From positions 35,941,885-36,005,884 of the forward strand of contig JAVDOI010000001.1 of NCBI GenBank assembly GCA_032191485.1: 64,000 nt of DNA, read 5' to 3'. Under the pieces are notes generated by a model. The model had not been told where the DNA came from. It searched no databases and saw nothing but the letters and a program-made list of their open reading frames with translations. The DNA comes from Leptoclinus maculatus (taxonomy: Eukaryota > Chordata > Actinopteri > Perciformes > Stichaeidae). Each line of letters starts with the position of its first letter. Position 1 is the stretch's first letter. The position numbers were made by a program, and so were the translations under genes. Positions 51,060 through 62,200 of this stretch are shown piece after piece.

Positions 51060-51296
51060 AACGGGCTCAATAACATTCAGCAGGTTCATAAAGCGTTTTA
51101 CACTACAGAGTCGGGTCTCATGTCCGCGGCTATAAATGTACCAACCGCCGTGGTGATCGCTTGTTGATCGCGTTGTTTTTTTATCCACCACTCTCTCACC
51201 ATCGCCCTCATAGTTCACAGAGAAACCAAAGTGGCTCCAAACACCAGACCTGTAGGCCGTTGGAGGATCTTTTATTCCTGGTCTATTACTAGCCAT
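51060..51296 (-). pseudogene. hAT transposase N-terminal (BED-finger) remnant, internally deleted
   Basis: Starting at an ATG at 51296, the minus strand reads MASNRPGIKDPPTAYRSGVW, then SHFGFSVNYEGDGERVVDKK. This is the start of BED-zinc-finger hAT transposases. The Cys/His ligands that should follow are lost in a degraded join. Further on, KRFMNLLNVIEP resembles the later transposase motif (.FR.LL..LEPRY). Homology then stops exactly where the dcaf5-like segment begins. So two distant transposase pieces are fused by deletion. Not functional. Confidence 0.7.
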
Positions 51297-53753
51297 GTTG
51301 CACCGAGCTAACGTTAGCTTCGTGTAGCGTGTCTCACAGCGCAAAGTGCCGACTTTGGTGGTGGGCGTGTCAGAGAGCACGCTGTCCGTTACGTCATGTG
51401 TGTTGCCAGTTTGAGAACAGTGGCTCCACCGAAAACATAATATATCCCACAATTTAAGCTTCTGCATTTCCAAATGCACTAGTATTAACGTATTGTTCGG
51501 TTCGTCATGCGTACCGAACCGTGAGCCTCGTACCGAACGGTTCAATACGAATACGCGTATCGTTACACCCCTAGACTTCCTCCTGCTCATCCTGGCAATT
51601 AAAATGCACTTTCAATGTAAGTGATGAGGGGACAAAATCCACAGCCTTCATTTTGTCCAAAAATGTCTTTAAAAGTTTATGTGAAGCTTTTAGTTTTGTG
51701 TTTTCTTTTGAGCTGCAGTAGAAGGATGGTAATAAAAGACTACAAAGTCTGTCCACTTATTTGTGTGTATCTCAGACTGCTGGAGTCATTAACTTTAGAT
51801 TCACTTCAGAATGTAATTTTTCACAAAATAAGCCGTGTGAATTTAGTCTTACTTAAAGTTCAAGTGCTTTAGAATGGGATCTCTTAATGTCCACTATGAG
51901 CAGGAGGAAAGATTACAGCAAGCACAATTTGTTTTAATGAGCATATCGCATATATTGGTGTCTGCAACAATTGTTCCATAACCTTAAACAACTGTTAATT
52001 ATTGTCCCCATGACAACCAAGGTCCCTAACCCGAAGAACTAATGATAATAAACTATTTGTATAGCACTTATTTGTATAGTAATAAATTCAACCCGAACCC
52101 CAAACTTTCAATTACCAAGTACATTTTTGTGCCTAAACCTAACAAAACTATAACCATAGAGTTGTCACATCATAAAACAGATTCATCTTTCAACAGTGAT
52201 TTGAAACACACACATGATGTCGTCCTGCAGATAGTGGCATTAGATCAGAAAATGCTTCTATGTGTTGTTATTGGGCATGGACAAAGTCAATTTGACTTCA
52301 TTATTACTCCTTTTACATAAAAGTCAGAACACAAAATGGACCAGCACTAAAAGGCATTGCAGTAAAATCTCTAACTGTGAATGTGTATTGGAAGCACAGT
52401 TATCCATAATACAGTGTGACATGGTTAGTGGCTGCCGTACAGTGTAGTAGTAGATTGCACCGAGCTATTTTTCACATGTTTGTGAATGAGACATGAATGA
52501 GATAAATCTCACTTGCATATATACTGTATATTTTTTACTCAAAGTCTAATTTCCAATCCTACCTGCTATTTGTTTCCCTTCTCTCTCAGGAAACTGTACG
52601 TCCCCTTTTCACACCATTCCCAAACACATGCCAGCTGACTTCATTACACTCCCGCTAAACCATCACTGTGATTCTGTAACCCTGCAACTCATTCAACTGA
52701 AAGGTCAAAAGCATTCGCTCTGTTGCCCTGCTTTTTAACCAAGCCAAGACCATTGGGCATTCACAACACTGGCTACTTTCCAGTTTAAACAGTATTTTTT
52801 CTTTTCAATAAAACTATCTATCAAGAGAAATGTGTGAATACTGCTGGGATCAAGAAAAGAAACCTTTGGGCAAAACAAACACTAATGCGTTTTTCCTGTC
52901 GATCGCTACAGCGAGTAAACACGGAGCACCATGTGTTTTGTCTCGGCACATGTGAAGTGCAGCAAAACAGGCTGTTGTTTGCTGTCTCAGAGGGCCGTAA
53001 CACCACAGACTCATGACCCAATACTCTTGACTGGCAGGTGTGTTTATCCAGGCAAAACATCTTAACAGTCTGCAGGCAGAGCCATCAAAGAGTGTTTCTG
53101 TAAGAACTGTGATCTGTTGTACGTAATGAGGAGGATCCAGAGGTTTGCTCTGGCAGGCTATGGGTGAATGGACACCATTGAAGAGTCATTATGACTCTCA
53201 CAGAGATGCTGAAGAGGAGGAGAGAAAGCTGGGTTCTTAGGGAGAGGTTACTAAGTCTTATAAGGTGGTGAAGGACTGTATGTGTTTTCATTTGGCTTTC
53301 AGAGTGTAAACACATAGTAAAAGCATGGACAACATGTGAGCTTTCCAATCAAACTTCAGTATCAGAGTGCAAGCACCAAACACCCGCACACCCACACTTC
53401 AGAAGCGGCTACACTGTGTGTACATAAATATATCCGTGAGGAAATATAAATAAATATTTTCAAGGTAAAAATGTTAATTTGAACTGACATACATTTTTCT
53501 TTTCGGTATATAGCACAGTCTAATCTGTTAAATGCAAATGTGGAGCTGTAATCAGCTGCATTTACAATATGTAAGATTGACTGACATTCATAAGATGTGA
53601 ATAACCACAATATCTCCACAGTTGTTATAACATGTAACATGATCCCATGAAAATAATCCTTTTGTTGCCAAATTAATCCTTTATGCAGTGTGAAGCCTGG
53701 TTTTGCATTTTTTTTCACATCATTTCTATCACCTTAAAAGCAACGTAACCTAT

Positions 53754-54173
53754 TTAAACCCCTGTTTGGTAATTCATGAGTGGAATGGTGAATTCTGTGT
53801 TTTCACACATCATTTCCACAAAATCGTGCTCCTGTTTGGCAGGTCTGAACTTGTTGAACACTGGTGCATCATGAAAATAAATGTTTCTGCTGCGGTTCAT
53901 GAATCTGTGTTGGCCATCTCTGCTGCAGCTGCGGTTCCTGTGGTTCGTGTGAGTATAATTCCGTTGCCTGAGAGAGACACTGTCTTCAGCTCCTCCAACG
54001 CTGAAAATGCAAACTTGTAAGCTGGCAGGCTGAAACCTTCTTGGCAAGCCTGAGCTTCTGAAATCACTCTGATATCTTAAACAACGTTTTTCGAGAGTTG
54101 AAGACAAATGATCCAGCAGTCTCCTTGCTGAAGGCCTGGGGTTGCTGACTAACTGGCTGATTTGAACCTGCAA
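53754..54173 (-). other. Unassigned 139-codon open frame
   Basis: A minus-strand frame with a Ser/Arg/Asn-rich middle (YTHTNHRNRSCSRDGQHRF, then MNRSRNIYFHD). An overlapping plus-strand frame is also open for 105 codons. Three short inverted or repeated CTGCTGCGGTTC/GCTGCAGCTGCGGTTCCTG words lie at 53888-53940. I recognise no family. It could be a repeat-derived sequence. There is no splice or coding evidence beyond length. Confidence 0.12.
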
Positions 54174-54303
54174 TCATTTCTTTTTCATTTTCTTTCTTTT
54201 TTTTGCTGCTTGGGGGTCATGAAAACAATTTGTGAAAACATTTATCTTTTAAGTTGATATGTGAACTTGTTAGCAAACTGTTTTTCTTTTTTTCTTTTTA
54301 CAG

Positions 54304-54365
54304 CTAAGCAATGAGCTGGAGCTCACTATAAAGCTCTGTAAAGACGACGGGAGTTGCAGATTCAG
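54304..54365 (+). other. Exon-like segment on the plus strand
   Basis: A strong acceptor (a T-rich run of about 20 bases, then TTTTTACAG) is followed by 62 bases with an open frame including LSNELELTIKLCKDDGS. A possible donor CAG|GTGATA leads directly into a GATA repeat. There is no partner exon. It may be a fragment of an interspersed repeat with a fortuitous splice signal. Confidence 0.15.
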
Positions 54366-54367
54366 GT

Positions 54368-54392
54368 GATAGATAGATAGATAGATAGATAA
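54368..54392. repeat. (GATA)6 microsatellite
   Basis: Tetranucleotide run, read directly. It may mark the end of a retroposon. Confidence 0.9.
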
Positions 54393-57300
54393 TTCTCTCT
54401 AAGTTCATCACCACAAGCTACCTATTTCACATCGACACACTGTTTACTCTGTCATTTGATACATGGTTAGTATAAAAATATAATTTATAGTTATTTTAAT
54501 AATAATTTAGACATGTACTCTTGGGAATGGGAGTAATTCATAAAGCAATTTAGCACTTGACATTGGCTCTTTTAATTGAAATCTGGTGCCTTTTACCTCT
54601 AGATATCCCAGTTGTTAAAATTGTTCAATATATTTATTCTTATGTGAGCAAGTACTAAACTGTTTCTGTCAAAGTTGTTATGGACGTTACACCAGATAAT
54701 ATAAGATGCTTTGTGAAGAAATCACAGTTTTGATCTTTGCTACATGACATTTACTACTTGTAGAGGTAGCACAAAATACAAGATACTTCCTTTTTAATTG
54801 CCAGTGTGAACAACTGTAGGATTCATACACAAAAGGTGACAGCCGCCATGTATATTATTATGTTACATACTGTAGCCATTAAGTGTCAAAGCTCTTTTGA
54901 GGCACATTTCATTGTGTGACTCTCAACATTTGTTTGGGCCAGAAGAGGACGGATGAAAACTGGTCAACTGAGTCAACCTTTCTCATAAATTCCTTTATGA
55001 CGTGGCCTGGCCCATTTCAAATACTCCTCCAAATGCAGCCAATAAATGCAGTTAATTGGTACAACCACAATGTCCTTTACAGTTTCCCACAGTCCATTGT
55101 TGTTTCATTAAACACACGGCCCTCTAGGATCTTGATGTCATGTTTGGATGAACCACTTAGGCTGTTGTAAACATTGACATGATAATGCAGCGGTTTCTCC
55201 ATGTGAAAGGGGTTGATGAGATGGGTGAGGAAATTTCCAGATTCGTGAAGTAGAAAGCCATTAGCAAGCTTTTGAATAAAAACCCCATGATGCAAAGTAG
55301 ACAGAGTACACCAGCGCTTGACAGTGAAACTGCAGTTATACAAATAGAGAAAACCATCCAAACAAAACATAAATTATGGACAAACAAATGTAATAAACAA
55401 AAACTGGTATTGACTAGCATGCCAAGCAGTGGCAAATATGTGCACCACCTGTACTTTCCTAAAAGCAGATCTATGCTAAATTACATGAAAAGCAAATATA
55501 CAAGGTGACCCTGAAACTCAGAAATTCAATTTGGACTTTTTTACTATACAAATCCATTTGCAGCCGGTGTGGAGAGAGTGCCAGGAGACTGGCAGATGAA
55601 TGCATTTCACTGCAGCGGCAGCAGCAGAGAGCCAAGTTTGAATCTCTTGTGAGGAGAGAGAATTTGCCTAACAGGAAGGCTCTGCTATGCCTTCAGGCCA
55701 CCTGCACACTTTATCTGGGAGCGCCTACTGTTGTTGTCGTTATTGTGTGAACAAATGTCCTGTGTGATGAGGATCCACATTTCATTTCACATGGTCGCCC
55801 AACAAGCTTCTCTCTATTCAGAAAGTGGTCACAGTTAAGGACCACACTTTCACTGCAGGACCGGTGAACTCGGAGAAAGTCAAGAATTATTTACTGCAAG
55901 TATGTGAGGCATTCATATTACTCCCTCGTCTCTTTGCACTACTGTACAACTTTACAGTTGTATACTGTCGAGGAAAAATAGTTAATGTGACTCCTATTTG
56001 AACTGAATGTATATTCTATTGTATCATAAATCTAAGCACATGTGTTTTATAAAATGATGTGCAAGCCACACAATTAAATGATCGTTTATAACTTTAAGGG
56101 TTTACATTAAGTGGAGTGAATCTTAAAAGGCTATAAGGGGCGCTGAAATGGTGAAACATTATTACTTCAATTAACTGGTATTAAATTGTAAATAAATGAC
56201 CTGGCTTGGACTTGATTCTTTGAAATATACTTTGAAATTGAGTTCAAGACCTGCTGATTATCTAGGGTGGCAAACTGTTATGTCCGTGGGTTAAAATGTC
56301 CCAAATTATACCAATATCACACTTCAGAGACTGAAAATTGACTGAGGTGACAGAAGTGTAATGTGGGAAAAGATGAGGCAAAGAAATGAAAAAGATGGAG
56401 AGTTTGCATTTGGTTCAGCCGGCTAGTCTGCCTGCAGTGCTCACACATTCTGAGTCTTATTTTGAGTTTTTTTGTTATGTGGTCCCGTATATGTGCTGTC
56501 AATCATCTCTAGGCACAGATGGAGCAGCCAGACCACTTGTGATCTTCACATTAAAGCATCTAGTCTGCTGTAATCCAGCTGGAGGCTGCATATGAGTCTA
56601 TATATTGTATCAAAGCCACTTATGATCAACAACCTCCCCATACATTACTGTGAACAATGTGTAGCATCATTAATCCCAATGAAAGACCTATTTGAAATGT
56701 CTGAGATAAAGGTTTCTTCCCTCGCTTCTTTCCCATCAAAATATTACATAATTTACCTTCACCATTATAGTGTCTGTGCCCTTAATTTCAGAGCTCTGGA
56801 TTTCTGCCAGGATTCAAATTCTAATCTTCTCAGTATAACATCACTGCAGCGATAAGATCAGTCTTCCATCTCAGCTCTTCCGCTGTCTGTCCACTTCCTA
56901 TCTGATCTGTCTTTCTCTGTATCTTGCCTCCTTTTCTTTTTTTCTCACACAAAGACAGACACACACATAAGCCTGCACACACATTTTCCCTATTTCACAA
57001 TGTACTGTGTGTTTAAGATATGACTCCAGAGAGCATCCTTAAGAAGCTCATGTCAGATGTAAAAAGAATATGAACAGTTGATGGCTTTAGAAATCAGGCT
57101 ACATCCTCAGACATCCGTATCATCAGCTAACTGAATAATTGACTGTAGATGTTATAGAGTTGGGTGTGGACTTGTTATTAGGTTACCAAGAGACACCTCC
57201 CCCTATTACTCTCTTATTACCAAACAGCTACAGACAGCCAGGCGTTCTAGATCATTATGAGCCCTTAAAATGAGGCAAGCATGCAGCCAAAAGTTCAACC

Positions 57301-59216
57301 AAAGAACAATTTACCTCTGCCAAAGTTTTTTGATTAGTCAACTATGAGACCAAAATATATTCAGTATTTTTCACAAGAACAAAAAATGGGATTCTGTTAA
57401 GTCTACAGCCATGCTAGCAGCCCCGTGAGACTTTAGAACAGAGGTGTTTCGAGCTAAATGCAAACATCACCATGACCTGGTAATAACCCCAAATACAAAG
57501 AACAGCTAAGTATGAATGGCATTAGTTTTGTGCAAACCAAAGTATTGAACTAATTCTAATCTTTACCTGATGATGACACTAGATTAAAACTCATGATCAG
57601 CAAAGTTGTTTTAATATATCGTCTGCACAAAAAATGGTGCCAATCCAACTAATAGGTGTTGAGATGTTTCACAGGATATATGAATAATGTAAATGTCTGG
57701 TTGCAGGAAATGTCTTGGGATCACCAAAGTAGGTAAGTCAGTAAGATTAATCCTCTGGGAACCATGAATGCTGATACAAATCTTAATGGCGATGGTTCCA
57801 AAAGCTTGAGTTATTTCAATGTGGACCAAAGACTGACCAACATTGCTAGAGCCATTGCTTAACTGTATAATATAAATGGTATTTTCGCATAAATCAACCT
57901 GATCTTCCAAAATGATATCAACAACACCCCCAGATTGAGAATCTGGTTTTACAGAGTCTGTCAGGCTGAATGCATTCAAGATGAAAAAGGCTCAAAGAAA
58001 ACATGCACCTCCTGAAGTTTAACTTCTTGTCACCCACCTATTGTTTTCTTCAGCGGTAACGTAGCAACAACTGCTCGGTAGCATACTTACAAGTGCCCCT
58101 TGAGCAGTGTTGACTGACATTTTTAAACTGCGCTCTCTGACTGTCACTTAAATCACACAAACAAGAGAGGAAGGTAGGAACAGACTCGAGCAGAGCACGT
58201 AAAACCAAGAAGCAAGTGTAGTTACATACTGTACACAACATAGGGCCTCAACCAGCCCAAGCTTATTGGTGTATGCATGGTATATCTGTTGTACACGTTT
58301 TCTTTGCTTTGTCACACTGATTTGAAGAATGTAAAGTTGTGTGAGGATTAATGACAGACAGAACATGCAGGCAAGTTGCGAAGTGTGAAGGAGCTCAGGA
58401 TCTCCACAGTGATGGAAACATGTATTCAGTAGAGCTTGACTAATGACATCGATACCAATATTGATATTTGAGAGTTTAAAAAAGATACTGTACCTGACAA
58501 TAATTTGTATTAAGACACTCTTTAAAGGGTTTATAAGTCATAACCTATTGTTTACTTAACAGTTGATAAATCGTTTACAAATGCTTTAGGTTATAGGTTA
58601 AGACATTCATAAAAATGACTTTTGGGCTGCTAGGTTGTAAAAAGCAATGATTTAGCTGGTGAGTGAGTAATAGTTAAGTCGTTAATAGAAGGTCACAGGT
58701 TTCCCAATGATATGCCAGCAGCAAAACTTAAGTCATGAATAAAGGATTCATGCAACAATTCATCAACATGCAGCAGAGGCCTTATCAGCTCAGTCAAACA
58801 ATAAGCAGCAACTGGTGGTGCCAGTCGATGTTTCTGGCAGTGTCGTCACTTTAGGGCCCTTTTTGTGCAGTGTTTTATGACTTCATTACTGGCACTTAGA
58901 TCTGAGAACAGTGTTAACTCTGCCCCACAGTGCTATGATGGACTGCCCAGCTGAGTGGCTTTGACAGGGAAGTCCATATGGACACACATCCTTTAAGCCC
59001 TCTGACCGTCTCTGGGTGGACAGTCGGCTCTTCTTGTCTCCACCTGTGTGGCTACTAATGTTTTTAAGTGACGACTGCAGCCTGCATAGGTATACAGAAG
59101 TATTTACAAAGTCACTCGTGCATGAAGACAGACAGATGCAAGACAAAAGACAGGTTGTGATGTAAATGGTCCAGTGGAGCTAGAGACAGCTGTGCAGAAG
59201 ACAGAGTCATCACGAA

Positions 59217-59219
<3 letters not shown>

Positions 59220-59286
<67 letters not shown>
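59220..59286. repeat. (TG)33 microsatellite
   Basis: An uninterrupted TG run on the plus strand, (CA)n in the syt7 transcript. It generates spurious frames on both strands. Confidence 0.97.
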
Positions 59287-59288
<2 letters not shown>

Positions 59289-62200
59289 GGGATATATATG
59301 GATGTGTGTGTTTGTGGATGCACTGGTGAGTATGCTGGAATCCAAATAGCCTCAGGACGAGTAAGGTCATCAGTCAGACCGTGTCCCATCTGTTTGACAA
59401 GAGAAGATCTTGATCATGGAGGAGCTGTACTGTCATCCTACGCTCTAGTTTGCACCCGTTAACAAGCACCCAGGAAGCCCTCATCACCCACCACTTCGGG
59501 GGCACTTTGAAGGATGCAAATGATAAGAGACGGCACAGCTTCAAGGTCAGAATCAGAGACGGGAACTGGACCACGTCAGTGTTTTCTGCTGACCGTGTGT
59601 CATTGCTGCTGTCATAGGATATGCTTATTAGACAACGACAACATCATGTCTGAATGACATGAATGGAACATGTTAGCCTAGTTCATGGTAGGATGTGTCT
59701 TTTGTGTTATGTTGAGAAGGGAATAAGTGAAAACCCAGCTTTGGAAGTGGTAAAAAAGGAAACACAGGAAAGAAGCTGGGGAACCCTATGAAGACGAATA
59801 TCAAGTGGACAACTTCCATTACAGATGTTTTGTTGAATGAGGACCAAAACTCCTTAAGGCTCCATTAAAAATGTTGTGTTATCCCTGAATGTTCACAATC
59901 TGCTGCCATATTTTGTATTGATGCTTTTACCTACAGCAGCTCACCAATTAACTATATATATTCAGACCTTTTGTCTGAACAACAATACTGCAGCCGAACA
60001 AAGGACAATCCCCTCTGCAGCTCCAAAGCTGAATTAATCTAACACGTTATGGCGTCAAGAGGAGTCAACCATTAGATTAACAGAGATTATTTTTCAACAG
60101 TGCCGCTTTACTGAAATACGACTTCAGATGTAACAGCTGAATATATTTGGTGATGAATACAAAAGATGAATCTATTGAACAAAGACAAAATAAAACAATG
60201 CTGCTCGCCTTCAGAACTCGAAGAAGACATTTGGATCAACAATAAAATGTCTTCATTATCACCTCACTATGGATACTTGAGATGAGTTGACAAACAAATC
60301 CTGGTTGCTCACTGTGTCAGCCTTTTGTCAAAAGTTATTATATCTTCTTAAAGGGCTATAAAGATTTCTTACGGTGCTGATCATAAACTGCAATGTGCCT
60401 AGTGGGAGTCGACCATGCATAACTGTGCATGTCATTCCCCACCTCATCATCTCTAGAGTTTAACGGTCTAAAAATGGTACAAAATGCCAAAAATAGCTTT
60501 TAAAAATATGAAGATTGGGGGCTTGCGAGACACATATTGTTATAAGATTTCTTGACTTTAGTGTAGGAGTGCTCCCTTAAGAATCAAGAATAGTTGCATT
60601 CAAGCATTTCATGCAAATTGTTGTTGAAGTGAAAGTCATTCATTATATTTCTTTCAGCAGATTAATGGAGGTGAATCAACTTGATTTATAATTAACGCAG
60701 TGATGCAGTAGATGAATCCTTATGCCAGCCTAGTAGTTTGTCACTCAGGAAATGTGGTGATATTGTGGATTTTGTGAAGCACATATTTTTACTGCATGTC
60801 TGCCAGTAGAAGTGACAAATCAATAAAGCTGCTGTCAATCAGTGTTTTTTCCAATAAGGGAGCTAATAACGGCTCATTTATTTCCTCTCGGCACGAACCA
60901 AATACCAATCCACGTTTAAACTACAACAATTTGGGTTATGCCAGTTTTTAATGTATTCAATTGTACATTCGAATACAAGCTAATTCTCCATTTAAGACCA
61001 ATATAACACTGCTCAGTCTGGATCTCACACAAATTAAGATAATTTCAATATTTTATCTCCAAGTTAGAAAAGATCACTTCTGTGGCAAAAGACTATGAAT
61101 TATCTTTTAATACACACCAGACAAACCTTTTTTATGGTTAACTCTCAAATTGCCATTTCGTATTGGTTTTGCATTTATTTAGCATTCTGCCACTTGGAGG
61201 CATGCCAGTGGGCATTTAAGAGACAGTGGTGTTGCTTGAGATGAACCCAGATGAGGACAAAAACATTTAGGCATGTGAACCTTTAATGCAATTAAAAGCT
61301 AATTAAAAAAAATAAACATTGGAATTGTAACTGGTAGCTCTTTATTCCACAATGAAAACAAGCACAACTACTGACATTTTAATTTCTACACTAGAACAAT
61401 AATTCAAATTGTATCTATGACAATGTGGCATACTATTCATTTCAGGATCTTGGGCTCTTTCATACTTCGGAGCAAAGAAGGGCAAAGAATGGCTTGTTCA
61501 TTGTTTCAGTGGTAAATGTCTCGATAAAGCAAAGGCTATGTGTCATGTTGGACAGGTGAGACGCAGAGATTGGTGTTCAGAAATAGTTCATCAAACTTTG
61601 CAGGGAAATAAATGGAGTAGTATGACACTGTAGACATCAGACAGCCTGAGAGAAGTGTGAAATATAAAGAATGGGATAACTAATCATGTGTTGCCTCATC
61701 GGCAAGCCTCAACAATGATCAATAAAGACCCCAAATATCATCTGTTTTAGACACAGCAACACTGTGACATATCCTCTCAAAACGTAGTGTTTAATAAAGA
61801 GCAAAAATCTGATTTAAAAAAAAAAACGAACAGACAGAACCCTCTTCAATAATTAATAACAAAAGGGTGCTAGATCTGGAGAACATTGCCACATTTGACC
61901 TGATAGTGTTGTCACTAGATGGAAATTCAGGGAATCACCAAAATCATTGCACAGAAGGACAGACCAACCAACTTAGCAACCAGAAGTATACATATACTGT
62001 AGGTCTAATTAGGACAGGTTTCATGGTTGAATATGGAGGCAGATTTATTTTTCCATGTGTATTTTCTTTAATAATTCTATATTTTGCAGACAACATGCAG
62101 CTAACAAAGTATGTTGTTGTTGTGATGGTTCGATGGGATGTTTCAACTCAGCCTGGTCAGCCAGAACATTTCCCTGTTTTCATAAAGAGGACAATGTTGT

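Larger units (their letters stand above)
50329..51573. mobile_element. hAT-type non-autonomous element carrying a host-gene fragment
   Basis: The element starts TAGGGGTGTAACGGTTC and ends with the inverse of TAGGGGTGTAACGATAC, sharing 13 terminal bases. Subterminal regions on both sides are full of CGGTTCGGTACG-type words in opposite orientation, typical of hAT elements with repeated subterminal motifs. The flanks show GTTCCTCC at 50321-50328 and CTTCCTCC at 51576-51583, a near match to an 8-bp target duplication but offset by two bases. Inside are a BED-finger transposase remnant on the minus strand and an apparent dcaf5-derived segment on the plus strand. Length is 1.25 kb, and no intact transposase is present. 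Confidence 0.75.

Noticed and set aside
50973..51590. A 205-codon minus-strand open frame taken as one gene
   Set aside because: It is a chance read-through joining hAT subterminal repeats, a deleted BED-finger transposase and the antisense of the dcaf5-like fragment.
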